A stretch of 64,000 bases of DNA from Formosimonas limnophila (GTDB lineage Bacteria > Pseudomonadota > Gammaproteobacteria > Burkholderiales > Burkholderiaceae), in the NCBI RefSeq assembly GCF_014652675.1, contig NZ_BMZG01000004.1, positions 62,833 through 126,832 on the forward strand, given 5' to 3'. The first letter of the stretch is position 1. The number at the start of each line of letters is the position of its first letter. Positions 1-9,572 of the stretch are shown here, in pieces. The notes beneath the pieces were generated by a model. That model made no database searches, was not told the origin of the DNA, and worked only from the letters and a program-made list of their open reading frames with translations. The translations under genes were made by a program, and so were the position numbers.

Positions 1-2
1 CA

Positions 3-1600
3 TCGCTGGGGACTGCGTTCGAGTGGTACGATTTTTATCTCTTTGGTGCACTCGCGCCGATCATGTCACGTCATTTTTTCTCAGGGTTCAGTGACTCAAC
101 TGCTTTTATTTTTGCACTCATGGCCTTTGCGGTGGGATTTGCTGTTCGTCCTTTGGGTGGCGTTTTGTTTGGCTGTCTCGGTGATTTGGTGGGGCGCAAA
201 CACACCTTTTTGGTCACGATTCTCATTATGGGTTTGTCCACCTTCATCATTGGGGTGTTGCCTTCTTATGCCACAGTGGGAGTGGCTGCACCGATTATTT
301 GATCGGTTTGCGTCTTTTGCAGGGGCTGGCCTTGGGTGGCGAGTATGGTGCAGCCGCGACTTATGTGGCAGAGTACGCGCAGAATGGTCGGCGAGGTTTG
401 TATACTGCGTGGGTTCAAGCAGCAGCACCGTTTGGTTTGTTTTTATCGTTGTTAGTGATTGTCGTGACGCGATCATGTATGGACGAGGTGGCATTTGAGG
501 CTTGGGGTTGGCGAGTTCCATTCTTGGGTTCGATGGCTTTGTTGGTTGTGTCCATTTGGATGCGGATGCAGTTGCACGAGTCACCGGTGTTTGAGGCGCT
601 GCGCGAAGAGGGACGTTTATCTATCGCTCCTGTCCGTGATTCGTTTGGCCAATCTGGCAATTTAAAATTGGTGTTGTTGGCATTGTTTGGTTTGACGGCA
701 GGGCAGGGAGTGGTGTGGTACACGGGGCAGTTCTATGCCTTATTTTTTCTGACGCAAACGTTGAGGGTCGATAACGATACGGCTTACGGAATGATGGCGA
801 TCGCTTTGTTGTGTGTTGTGCCGTTTTATATCTTTTTTGGTGCGCTGTCTGATCGTGTTGGGCGAAAGCCTATTATCATGGTGGGCTGTTTGTTGGCTGC
901 ATTGACTTACTTTCCTTTGTTTCAAGCATTGACCCATTATGCCAATCCAACATTACAAGAAGCGCAAAATACTGCACCGATTGTGGTGAGTGCTAATGCT
1001 CAAGACTGTTCTTTCTTATTCAATCCCATCGAATCCGTTCGTTTTACCAGCTCATGTGATGAGGCGAAAAGCTACTTGTCTAAAGCAGGTTTGAGTTATA
1101 GCAATCAAAACTTAGAGGTCAATGGTCTAGCGAGTATTCAGATTGGTGATCGAGTGGTCAGGTCGTTTGATGGTGCGGCGTCCGATGCCAAATGGCAGCG
1201 TTTGAGGTTTCAATCAGAAATTCAGTCTGCCTTAAAGCAAGCGGGTTATCCAACGAAGGCCAATCCGAGTATGATAAATCAGCCGATGGTGGTGATTATT
1301 TTATTCATTTTGATGTCGTATGTAGCCATGGTTTATGGACCGATTGCGGCGATGCTGGCAGAAATGTTTCCCACACAAATTCGCTATACCTCTATGTCTT
1401 TACCTTATCACGTTGGTAATGGTTGGTTTGGCGGTTTTCTCCCCACCGTTTCGTTTGCGATTGTGGCGACGTCGGGAAATGTTTATGATGGTTTATGGTA
1501 TCCGATTGGTGTGGCACTGATGACATTGACGATCGGCGTCTTTTTTGTTCGGGAGCGGCGTGATGTTGATATTCGTCGAGTTGATTGTGATGTGATGTGA
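3..1600 (+). pseudogene. MFS transporter (metabolite:H+ symporter type), frameshifted and cut by window edge
   Basis: This is an inner-membrane major facilitator of the metabolite:H+ symporter (ProP/KgtP-like) group. The frame is open from base 3 and reads FEWYDFYLFG near the start, the usual beginning of transmembrane helix 1 in this group. GRK motifs follow helices 2 and 8 (LVGRKHT and RVGRKPI). The frame hits TGA at 300. The protein continues in another frame as IGLRLLQGLALGGEYGAAATY, the conserved helix 4 region, so one T is missing in the run near 296-299. A polar insert of about 100 residues between helices 8 and 9 (about 950-1280) is seen in some Burkholderiales members. The substrate is unknown. 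The single-base slip could be real decay or a sequencing error. Confidence 0.75.
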
Positions 1601-1622
1601 TTTTTATGGGTGAAATAAGCAC

Positions 1623-3059
1623 ATGGCTTTGACGAAGCAAAAATCTCTATTTGGGCAGATTTTGCTGTGGATGATGATTCCACTAACGGTGTTGTGGCCG
1701 CTGTCATTTTTGGTCAGTTACAACTTGGGTCGAAATATTGCTGACGCGCCTTTTGATCAAGGTTTGAAAAACAGTGTGTTGAACTTATCGCAACAGTTGC
1801 AAAGTTCGTATTCCGAGCGATCTTTGTCATCGTGGGGTTTGAGTGTGCCTTCAAGTGATGAGCAAGATCATGTGTATTATCAAGTGGCAGTGGTAGATGC
1901 GGAGACCATCGTGGGCACGGTGTCTATGCCAGAGCCACCTTCAGATATGGTGCTCAATCGAGTGCAGTTGTACGACGCAGTGATGTACGAGGAGCCAGTT
2001 AAAGTCGCTTATATGTGGGTGGATTTGGCTGGTCAGTCTTTACTCAATTCACGTTTTAAGGAGCATCCTATTGTATTGATTCAAGTGGCTGAGTCTTTGC
2101 ACAAACGCGAGACTTTGGCTCGCCAAATTTTGCAAGGGGTGACATTACCCCAATTGATTTTTTTGCCGATTGCGGTCATGTTGATTTGGTTTGGGCTGTT
2201 TCGTGGGCTGCTGCGTTTGAATCAGTTGCAGCACCAAATGTCGCAACGAGACAGTCAGGATCTGAGCGATTTGAGTACAGAGGACACGCCTGAAGAGCTG
2301 CAGCCCTTGGTCCATGGTTTTAATCACGTGTTGTCAAGACTTCGTCGTCACATCGCTTTGCAAAAACGATTTTTGACTGACACAGCCCATCAAATAAAAA
2401 CCCCGTTGGCGGGCTTAAAAACCCATGCAGAGTACGCTTTGGCAACACAAGATGAAGCGGATCGAAACCACAGCCTCAAACAAATCGTCGCGTCATCTGA
2501 GCGAACTGCTCGTTTGGTCAACCAGTTGATTGCGTTGTCTCGAACAGAACATTTGGCTGAAGAACGTTTGGATTTAAGCCCAATGGATTTGGCAAGCATT
2601 GCGCGTGAGCAAACAGTCTATGCTGCAGATCGGGCATTGCAAAAGGGTTTGTACATTGCACTGGAAGTGCCAGATACGCCAGTCTGGGTGTTTGCCCATG
2701 CCATTATGTTTGGTGAGTTGATTAAAAATTTAGTGGACAATGCGATTTTTTATACCAATAGCTTGGTGATTGTTCGAGTGCTGTTTGATGAGGAACGTGC
2801 GCATTTGTATGTACTTGATGATGGACCGGGTATTGCATTAGAGGAACGGGAAAATGTTTTTGAGCCGTTTCACAGCATCTTGGGGGCGAATGGCAACGGC
2901 AGTGGACTTGGTTTGGCAATTGTCCGGCAAATTGCTCAGATGCACCACGCGGTAATTGATGTGAGTGACAATAATGAACTACGGGGTGAACAGGTGGGGG
3001 CCGTTTTTCACGTCAGCCTACCACGTCAAATCGTTCGCAGTGATGAGTCAAGTGAGTAG
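1623..3059 (+). CDS. Two-component sensor histidine kinase (TctE/QseC-like)
   Basis: This is a 478-residue membrane sensor kinase. It has transmembrane segments at about 12-36 and 172-195 that bracket a periplasmic sensor domain of about 135 residues (2CSK-like architecture). The H-box AHQIKTPLAGL places the phosphorylated His at residue 256. An N-box (NLVDNAIFYT) and G-boxes (DDGPGI, GSGLGLAI) complete the ATPase domain. The 'HQIKTPLAGLKTHAEYAL' block is close to TctE, which senses tricarboxylates. The gene starts 22 bases after the upstream transporter, so the kinase may sense a substrate of that transporter. No response regulator is visible; it may lie before the window. A terminator follows at 3135-3167. 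Confidence 0.88.
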   Translation: MALTKQKSLFGQILLWMMIPLTVLWPLSFLVSYNLGRNIADAPFDQGLKNSVLNLSQQLQSSYSERSLSSWGLSVPSSDEQDHVYYQVAVVDAETIVGTVSMPEPPSDMVLNRVQLYDAVMYEEPVKVAYMWVDLAGQSLLNSRFKEHPIVLIQVAESLHKRETLARQILQGVTLPQLIFLPIAVMLIWFGLFRGLLRLNQLQHQMSQRDSQDLSDLSTEDTPEELQPLVHGFNHVLSRLRRHIALQKRFLTDTAHQIKTPLAGLKTHAEYALATQDEADRNHSLKQIVASSERTARLVNQLIALSRTEHLAEERLDLSPMDLASIAREQTVYAADRALQKGLYIALEVPDTPVWVFAHAIMFGELIKNLVDNAIFYTNSLVIVRVLFDEERAHLYVLDDGPGIALEERENVFEPFHSILGANGNGSGLGLAIVRQIAQMHHAVIDVSDNNELRGEQVGAVFHVSLPRQIVRSDESSE

Positions 3060-3134
3060 CGTAGTTTTGAAAGATAACTTGTTTGGCATTTTTTTCAAAA
3101 CATGAGGAAAGGCCACTACTTTTCTGGTCGATAT

Positions 3135-3167
3135 AAAAGCCACAGCCGATTGGGTTGTGGCTTTTTT
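3135..3167 (+). terminator. Rho-independent terminator after the sensor kinase
   Basis: An AAAGCCACA/TGTGGCTTT stem with an 11-base loop is followed by TTTTTT. It closes the transporter-kinase transcript before the DUF485-actP pair. Confidence 0.8.
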
Positions 3168-3315
3168 GCGGCGGTGCAAGAACGAAAGTTTTTGTAAAAA
3201 GCTTTTGAGTGTGAGGGTGTTCAGACAATTGTAAGTATTGAGGGCTACATTGAGCATCATCATGCAAGGTTAAATGCATTGATATCCAAAAATGGCAAAA
3301 ACAGGAGACAAAAAA

Positions 3316-3621
3316 ATGGACGACACCTTTATCAAAAGAGTCGAAGGCAATCCAAAATACCAAAGATTAGTGAAAATCAGAACGGCATATGGCTGGGTGC
3401 TCACTGCCTTGGTATTGATAGTGTATTACGGTTATACGCTGTTGATTGCATTTGACAAAGAGTTACTCGCGACGCGTATAGGCGATAGTGTGATGACTTG
3501 GGGCATTCCCATGGGCTTGTTTGTGATTGTATTCACTATTGTGATTACGGGCATTTATGTGCGACGTGCCAATCATGAGTTTGATGAGTTAACCGAACAG
3601 ATTAAAAAAGAGGTGATGTGA
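3316..3621 (+). CDS. DUF485 family small membrane protein (YjcH-like)
   Basis: This is a roughly 101-residue inner-membrane protein with two transmembrane segments (about 22-45 and 58-82) and charged ends. It belongs to the DUF485/YjcH family, which is almost always encoded directly before the acetate symporter ActP and is thought to be its accessory subunit. I chose the ATG at 3316 because AGGAGA lies 7 bases before it; an upstream in-frame ATG at 3292 has no ribosome binding site. Its stop codon overlaps the actP start (TGATG), so the two are translationally coupled. Confidence 0.88.
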   Translation: MDDTFIKRVEGNPKYQRLVKIRTAYGWVLTALVLIVYYGYTLLIAFDKELLATRIGDSVMTWGIPMGLFVIVFTIVITGIYVRRANHEFDELTEQIKKEVM

Positions 3622-5291
3622 TGAACAAACAAGTCAAAGTGCTCATCGCTGCCAGTATGATTGGCGCGATTTCCTCCGCTCTCGCTGCGGGTGCAGATCT
3701 GGGACAGGCCGAAAAACTCGGAACGAACTGGACGGCGATTACGATGTTTTTAGCCTTCGTTGTTCTAACGCTATACATTACCAAGTGGGCGGCAGCCAAG
3801 ACGAAGTCGGCAGCTGACTTTTATACAGCAGGTGGCGGTATCACGGGCTTTCAAAATGGCTTGGCGATTGCGGGTGACTATATGTCAGCGGCATCGTTTT
3901 TGGGCATTTCGGCAGCGGTGTACGCCAATGGCTATGACGGTTTGATTTACTCCATCGGCTTTTTGGTCGGCTGGCCAATCATCACGTTTTTGATGGCCGA
4001 GCGGTTGCGAAATTTAGGGCGATATACCTTTGCAGATGTGGCGGCGTATCGTTTTCAACAAGGGCCTGTGCGGGTTTTTGCTGCGACCAGTACGTTGGTT
4101 GTGGTGGCTTTTTACCTGATTGCACAAATGGTTGGTGCAGGTCAGTTGATTAAACTCTTGTTTGGCTTGGATTACTATTTGGCGGTCATTAGTGTCGGCG
4201 TTTTGATGATGGTGTACGTGCTCTTTGGTGGCATGACTGCCACGACTTGGGTGCAAATTATTAAAGCGGTGATGTTGCTGGCGGGTGCAAGTTTCATGGC
4301 ATTTATGGTGATGGCCAATTTCGGTTTCAGCTTTGAAGCCTTATTTGCCAAGTCTGTCGAAGTGCATGAGAAAAAACAAGCCATCATGGGGCCGGGTGCA
4401 TTCATCAAAGACCCGATTTCAGCGATTTCTTTTGGTATGGCTTTGATGTTTGGCACGGCGGGTTTGCCTCACATCATGATGCGCTTCTTTACAGTACCTA
4501 ATGCAAAAGAAGCACGCAAATCGGTATTCTGGGCAACGACTTGGATTGGCTATTTTTATATCCTGACCTTCATCATCGGTTTTGGCGCGATTGTTTTGGT
4601 GAGCACCAATCCTGTCTTCAAAGATGCTGCAGGTAAGCTCATGGGTGGCGGCAATATGGCTGCGATTCATTTGGCCAGTGCTGTTGGCGGCAATGTATTT
4701 TTGGGTTTCATTTCTGCGGTTGCTTTTGCCACGATTTTGGCAGTGGTGGCAGGTTTGACGCTCTCAGGTGCTTCAGCAGTGGCACATGACTTATATGCCA
4801 CTGTGATTAAAAAAGGCAAAGCGAGTAGCGTTGATGAACTGCGCATTTCCAAGCAAACCACCATTGTTTTGGGTGTTGTAGCTGTAGTGTTGGGTATTGT
4901 ATTTGAGAAGCAAAATATCGCATTCATGGTGTCTTTGGCTTTCGCTGTTGCAGCATCCGCAAACTTTCCCGTGCTGTTTTTGTCGGTGTTGTGGAAAGGT
5001 TGTACCACGCGCGGGGCAACTATCGGTGGGTTTCTGGGATTAATCTCTGCGGTGGTGTTGACCATTTTGTCACCATCTATTTGGGAAGCTGTCTTGGGTA
5101 ACGCGATCGGTAGCTCACCCTTTCCTTATGCATCACCTGCTTTGTTTTCGATGACGATTGGCTTTGTGGGGATTTGGTTGTTCTCTGTCACTGATACATC
5201 AGCGCGTGCCATGCAAGATAAAGCAGGTTATGTCGCTCAAAAAGTCCGCTCAGAAACAGGAATTGGTGCTTCTGGTTCTTCTGGACATTGA
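3621..5291 (+). CDS. actP: Cation/acetate symporter ActP (sodium:solute symporter family)
   Basis: This 556-residue inner-membrane protein of the SSS family takes up acetate and related short-chain monocarboxylates with Na+. The N-terminus looks like a cleavable signal (hydrophobic, ending SSALAAGAD), as in E. coli ActP, and is followed by about 13 transmembrane helices. Family blocks include [20 protein letters not shown] near residue 65 and [13 protein letters not shown] near residue 287. The start is the ATG at 3621, with GAGG 7 bases before it. The gene is coupled to the upstream DUF485 gene. No acetyl-CoA synthetase gene is present nearby. Confidence 0.92.
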   Translation: MNKQVKVLIAASMIGAISSALAAGADLGQAEKLGTNWTAITMFLAFVVLTLYITKWAAAKTKSAADFYTAGGGITGFQNGLAIAGDYMSAASFLGISAAVYANGYDGLIYSIGFLVGWPIITFLMAERLRNLGRYTFADVAAYRFQQGPVRVFAATSTLVVVAFYLIAQMVGAGQLIKLLFGLDYYLAVISVGVLMMVYVLFGGMTATTWVQIIKAVMLLAGASFMAFMVMANFGFSFEALFAKSVEVHEKKQAIMGPGAFIKDPISAISFGMALMFGTAGLPHIMMRFFTVPNAKEARKSVFWATTWIGYFYILTFIIGFGAIVLVSTNPVFKDAAGKLMGGGNMAAIHLASAVGGNVFLGFISAVAFATILAVVAGLTLSGASAVAHDLYATVIKKGKASSVDELRISKQTTIVLGVVAVVLGIVFEKQNIAFMVSLAFAVAASANFPVLFLSVLWKGCTTRGATIGGFLGLISAVVLTILSPSIWEAVLGNAIGSSPFPYASPALFSMTIGFVGIWLFSVTDTSARAMQDKAGYVAQKVRSETGIGASGSSGH

Positions 5292-5336
5292 CTGAGTGAT
5301 GCTTAGATTGTCTATATTTAAAACTAACCTTCCTTT

Positions 5337-5360
5337 GCCCTGACTTGTCGGGGCTTTTTT
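5337..5360 (+). terminator. Rho-independent terminator after actP
   Basis: A GCCCTGAC/GTCGGGGC stem (one G-T pair) with a 2-base loop is followed by TTTTTTAT. Confidence 0.8.
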
Positions 5361-5462
5361 ATTTGTAGAGTGTTTGTCTGATTGTAGTCGCAAAGTTCGG
5401 TTTCGACTCGGTTTTTTTGAGATAATGCCGAATTGTTTTGTCACTCATCAGCAAGGATGGTT

Positions 5463-6308
5463 ATGGATTTTATTTTAATGCTCAAAGCGGCGTTTCTCGG
5501 CATTGTTGAGGGATTGACCGAGTTTTTACCGATTTCCAGTACGGGACACTTGATTTTGGCTCAGGCGGGCTTTGATGGTTTGTTTCCCGCAACGGCGACA
5601 CAGCCATCCCACGAGTTTTGGAGTGGGTTTGAGGTGGCGATTCAGTTTGGTGCGATTATTGCGGTGATGTGGGAGTTCCGTTCACGCATCGGTGGAGTCC
5701 TCACTGGCATGGCTAAGCGAGAAGCCATTTCATGGCGTTTTGCTGTCAATGTGGTTATTGCCACTATCCCTGCGGTAGTTCTCGCGTTGGCATTTGGTGA
5801 TGTTATTAAAGAATATTTATTTAATCCTGTTGCAGTTGCCATCGCGCTGATTGTCGGTGGTTTTATCATCATTGCAGCCGAACGTCGCCAAGCGGCGATT
5901 GCTCCGACAGTGACTGACATGGATGACTTAAGCTATATTGATGCACTGAAAGTCGGTTTGGCGCAAACATTGGCGGTGGTGTTTCCTGGCACTTCACGCT
6001 CTGGTGCAACGATTATTGGCGGGATGTTTTTTGGGTTGTCGCGTCAGACTGCAACGAATTTTTCGTTTTTTCTCGCCATTCCGATTTTATTTGGTGCATT
6101 CGTCAAAGGCCTGTATGACATGCGAGAGTTACTCAATGCTCAGGCGTGGGTGTTGTTTGCGATTGGTTTTGTATTCTCGTTAGTCAGTGCGTTTATTTGT
6201 GTGCGTTGGTTGCTCAAGTTTGTCAGCAACAACAACTTTATCGGCTTTGCGTGGTATCGAATCATCTTCGGTGTGTTGATTTTGGTTTTGGCACAGTGGT
6301 TGGGTTAA
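5463..6308 (+). CDS. uppP: Undecaprenyl-diphosphatase UppP (BacA)
   Basis: This 281-residue polytopic membrane enzyme dephosphorylates undecaprenyl diphosphate and so recycles the lipid carrier of peptidoglycan and other envelope polymers. Both signature blocks are present: the Glu-rich [17 protein letters not shown] near residue 12 and [10 protein letters not shown] near residue 170. The start is the ATG at 5463 because AAGGA lies 5 bases upstream. Earlier in-frame starts (5433, 5457) would add residues not seen in the family. The gene is monocistronic and ends at a terminator shared with the convergent relA gene. Confidence 0.94.
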   Translation: MDFILMLKAAFLGIVEGLTEFLPISSTGHLILAQAGFDGLFPATATQPSHEFWSGFEVAIQFGAIIAVMWEFRSRIGGVLTGMAKREAISWRFAVNVVIATIPAVVLALAFGDVIKEYLFNPVAVAIALIVGGFIIIAAERRQAAIAPTVTDMDDLSYIDALKVGLAQTLAVVFPGTSRSGATIIGGMFFGLSRQTATNFSFFLAIPILFGAFVKGLYDMRELLNAQAWVLFAIGFVFSLVSAFICVRWLLKFVSNNNFIGFAWYRIIFGVLILVLAQWLG

Positions 6309-6338
6309 GGTTTTAGATGTGTTTAATTATGATGGCTT

Positions 6339-6372
6339 TAAAAAGCGCCCTGAGTTTCAGGGCGCTTTTTGT
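6339..6372. terminator. Bidirectional terminator between uppP and relA
   Basis: AAAAAGCGCCCTGA pairs with TCAGGGCGCTTTTT around a short TTT-type loop. A-rich and T-rich tails on both sides let it serve the two convergent genes. Confidence 0.85.
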
Positions 6373-6375
6373 TGG

Positions 6376-8589
6376 TTATATCCGCTCGACACTGCGTACA
6401 TCGGGTAATTGGCGCAGGGCTTGCATGGATTTTTCGAGTTGTCCTGTGTTCTCGACCTCAAGCGAAAAAACGAGTTGGCATCGACCAGATGTGCCACGTT
6501 GTTTAGATAAGCCGCTGACCAGAATCTTTTCTCGCGCAATGATGTCGGTGATGTCTTTCAAAAGATCAACAGATTCGTGTGCTTGGATAAGCACATCAAC
6601 CGCATAGCGAGAGCCAGCACGCGTTGCCCAAGTGCAAGGCAATACACGCTCGGGATGTTGCACTTTCATGTGGGCGAAATTATCACAACTGCTGCGATGG
6701 ATGGAGATGCCTTTGCCACGCGTGACAAAACCTGAGACGTCGTCGGGTGGCGCGGGTTTACAGCATTGTGCGAGCTGGGTCATGAGGTCATCTAGACCGA
6801 CGACGAGCACGCCACCTTTATTGAGAAACTTGCCTGTTTGAGCACTGACCCATTGCTTATCATCGCTACTCGGGTCTCGTGTGTCTGGTGGTGCAGTTTC
6901 TTTAAAGTGTGTTTCTATGTGGTGGGCTGTGATCTCCTCGCGGCCAAAGGCTAGATAACACTCATTGGCGGTGGCAAAGCCTAAGGCCTGGGCAATATCT
7001 TCGTGTCGTGCTGCGGTTTTGCCCAAACGCTGTAGCTCTTTTTCGAACAAAGTACGACCTTGCGCGACATAGTCTGCGGTGGCTTGGGCATTAAACCACG
7101 AGCGGATTTTTGATTTGGCGCGGTTGCTTTTGACAAAATCGTCACGCAGCCAGTCGCGCGAAGGACCGCCTTGTTTGGCTGCAACGATGGCGACGGTTTG
7201 ACCTGTTTGTAGTTTAGTGTTCAATGGCACCATTTGGCCGTTCACTTTTGCGCCGCGGCACAAATGGCCAAGGTTGGTGTGAACGTGATAAGCGAAGTCA
7301 ATCGGCGTTGATTCGCGCGGCAGCTCCATGACACGGGCATCGGGCGTGAGCACGTAGATGTGTGGGTCTTGCAACTTGAGTGCTTTATCTTGAGCCGATA
7401 GTGCATGCGTGAGGTCTGACTGCCAACTGATCAGCTGGCGCACCCAGGCGATTTGCGCATCGTACTCGGATTGCTCGGCGTTACCACCTTTGGAAAAGCT
7501 ACCTTCTTTGTAGCGCCAGTGCGCAGCGACGCCGTATTCGGCGAACTGGTGCATGTCTTTGGTGCGAATTTGGACTTCGATGGGGCGGCCATCGTCACCG
7601 ACGACGACGGTGTGCAGTGACTGATAACCGTTTGATTTCGGTCGGGCAATGTAGTCGTCGAACTCCTTGGGAATGGGCTGCCATAAGTGGTGTAGCACAC
7701 CGAGCACGCTGTAACAGTCTTTTAAGTCTGCGACGATGATGCGAAAGGCTCGAATGTCATACAGGTCGGCGAACTCAAGATTTTTGCCACGCATTTTGTT
7801 GTAGATGCTGTAAATGTGTTTCGGGCGGCCTGAGATGTCGGCACGGATGTGTTGTTCTTTGAGTGCGGTTTGTAATCTGTCGATGGATTGGGAGATGAAT
7901 GACTCGCGCTCGGTGCGTTTTTCATCGAGCCATTTAGAAATATCCCGATAGACTTGCGGCTCAGCGAAGCGAAACGCCAAGTCCTCTAACTCCCATTTGA
8001 CTTGCCAAACACCAAGACGGTTGGCCAAGGGTGAATATAAAAGTAACGTTTCTTGAGCGACTTCGGGCGGACAAATGATTTTATTGGACGCAAAATAGCG
8101 CAAAGTTTGAAGTCGAGACACCAAACGCAGAATCACAACTCGAATGTCATGTGCCATGGCGAGTAGCATTTTACGCACGCGCTCGATTTGTTCGGACAGG
8201 TCTTGGGCTGCGGCGCGTTTGTCTTTTTTGTCAATGTCCGCATCGGATTTGACTACTTGCACTTTCACACCGATGTTCATTAGGGCATCTAAATTTTGGA
8301 TGCGCGCCGCTTGTATGTCACCCCAATCCGCCGCGAGTTGCTCGTGACGTTGTTTGCGCTCAGTGGTCGTTTTGGCCAATGCCAAATATGAAAATAGGTA
8401 GGCACTGACGTGCATTTCATCACCGACGTCAAGCCGTGACAAAATATCGCTCATGCCGCACGCATGAGCAAAAATGGGCTCTCCTGACGACAGCAGGCTG
8501 TCACCATAGCAGCTTTTGGCATAATTTTGTACGCGTCGTAAAGCCTCGCTGGCATTCATTTGTGTCGTGAGTGGTTCGGTGGGCGTCAT
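6376..8589 (-). CDS. relA: GTP pyrophosphokinase RelA (stringent response (p)ppGpp synthetase)
   Basis: This 737-residue ribosome-associated enzyme makes (p)ppGpp from ATP and GTP/GDP on amino acid starvation. Domain order is an inactive HD-like region (about 30-200, no HD hydrolase pair), synthetase (about 250-365), TGS (about 408-470), a zinc-finger-like CCKPAPPDD region and a C-terminal ACT domain. The synthetase carries EFDDYIA at 309-315. This EXDD form is the signature of monofunctional RelA, whereas bifunctional SpoT/Rel have RXKD. GYQSLHT and VEIQIR-type blocks are also present (VQIRTKDMHQFAEYGVAAHW). A separate SpoT is therefore expected elsewhere in the genome. Confidence 0.94.
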   Translation of the reverse strand: MTPTEPLTTQMNASEALRRVQNYAKSCYGDSLLSSGEPIFAHACGMSDILSRLDVGDEMHVSAYLFSYLALAKTTTERKQRHEQLAADWGDIQAARIQNLDALMNIGVKVQVVKSDADIDKKDKRAAAQDLSEQIERVRKMLLAMAHDIRVVILRLVSRLQTLRYFASNKIICPPEVAQETLLLYSPLANRLGVWQVKWELEDLAFRFAEPQVYRDISKWLDEKRTERESFISQSIDRLQTALKEQHIRADISGRPKHIYSIYNKMRGKNLEFADLYDIRAFRIIVADLKDCYSVLGVLHHLWQPIPKEFDDYIARPKSNGYQSLHTVVVGDDGRPIEVQIRTKDMHQFAEYGVAAHWRYKEGSFSKGGNAEQSEYDAQIAWVRQLISWQSDLTHALSAQDKALKLQDPHIYVLTPDARVMELPRESTPIDFAYHVHTNLGHLCRGAKVNGQMVPLNTKLQTGQTVAIVAAKQGGPSRDWLRDDFVKSNRAKSKIRSWFNAQATADYVAQGRTLFEKELQRLGKTAARHEDIAQALGFATANECYLAFGREEITAHHIETHFKETAPPDTRDPSSDDKQWVSAQTGKFLNKGGVLVVGLDDLMTQLAQCCKPAPPDDVSGFVTRGKGISIHRSSCDNFAHMKVQHPERVLPCTWATRAGSRYAVDVLIQAHESVDLLKDITDIIAREKILVSGLSKQRGTSGRCQLVFSLEVENTGQLEKSMQALRQLPDVRSVERI

Positions 8590-8706
8590 GGTATGAATCG
8601 TTGAAAACGTTATTTGTCATGATACACGCTTGTGTGTTTTGCGACAGCATCTGTACCTGAATTACCGTGATGAAATGTCATCTTTGTGTCATCAACTCGT
8701 TCTACA

Positions 8707-9567
8707 ATGACAAAACTACAGACACGATTTGGACAGATGATGAATACTGATACAACCAACCAATTTCTCAAATTGCTACCAACTTTAGAGGACAGTCACG
8801 AAAAAACGCCTTACCCTTATGACGATTGGCTGGACTATCAGATTTATGAAGATAAGAAAAAAGAGTTGCAGATAGAGCTATTGAAGCTACAAGCTTGGGT
8901 CAAAGAAACCAATCAAAAAGTCATTATTGTTTTTGAAGGCCGGGATGCGGCAGGTAAGGGCGGTACGATTAAACGATTCATGGAGCACTTAAACCCTCGT
9001 GGCGCACGCGTGGTGGCGTTACAAAAACCGACAGAGACCGAGCGCGGGCAGTGGTATTTCCAACGTTATGTCGCTCAGTTGCCCACGGCTGGTGAAATCG
9101 TCATGTTTGACCGTTCGTGGTACAACCGTGCGGGGGTTGAGCGTGTGATGGGTTTTTGCAGCACGCAAGAGTATTTCACGTTTATGCAGCAAGCCCCTGA
9201 GTTTGAGCGAATGTTGGTCAATAGTGGGATTCATTTGATCAAGTTTTGGTTTTCTGTATCGCAAGCCGAGCAGCGACGCCGATTTGAGGAGCGTGCCACC
9301 GATCCACTCAAGCAGTGGAAATTATCTCCTGTTGACACGGCCTCATTAGACAAATGGGCGGAGTATACTGATGCCAAAGAAGCCATGTTTTCATTCACGG
9401 ATACGCCAGATGCGCCGTGGACAGTGATTAAGTCCGATGACAAACGCAGAGCACGGTTGACTGCCATGCAATTTGTGTTACACAAGCTCGATTACACGGA
9501 CAAAGATGAAGTGCGTATTGGCTTGCTCGATGAGCACTTGATAAGCTCGCCGAAAGATGATTTGTAA
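8707..9567 (+). CDS. ppk2: Polyphosphate kinase 2 (PPK2 family)
   Basis: This soluble P-loop kinase transfers phosphate between inorganic polyphosphate and nucleotides, usually making NTP or NDP from polyphosphate. The sequence shows the Walker A block EGRDAAGKGGTIKRF near residue 80 of the frame, the lid region KPTETERGQWYFQRY, and the Walker B block FDRSWYNRAGVE. The C-terminal LSPVDTASLDKW block is also typical. The start is uncertain: GTG 8686, ATG 8707 and ATG 8737/8740 are all in frame and none has a strong ribosome binding site. Conserved homology begins only at YPYDDWLDYQIY. The gene is divergent from relA, so two (p)ppGpp/polyphosphate stress functions are neighbours. Confidence 0.88.
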   Translation: MTKLQTRFGQMMNTDTTNQFLKLLPTLEDSHEKTPYPYDDWLDYQIYEDKKKELQIELLKLQAWVKETNQKVIIVFEGRDAAGKGGTIKRFMEHLNPRGARVVALQKPTETERGQWYFQRYVAQLPTAGEIVMFDRSWYNRAGVERVMGFCSTQEYFTFMQQAPEFERMLVNSGIHLIKFWFSVSQAEQRRRFEERATDPLKQWKLSPVDTASLDKWAEYTDAKEAMFSFTDTPDAPWTVIKSDDKRRARLTAMQFVLHKLDYTDKDEVRIGLLDEHLISSPKDDL

Positions 9568-9572
9568 TGATG

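Noticed and set aside
290-305. Programmed -1 frameshift in the MFS gene
   Set aside because: There is no X-XXY-YYZ slippery heptamer in the correct phase and no pseudoknot; MFS transporters are not known to use recoding.
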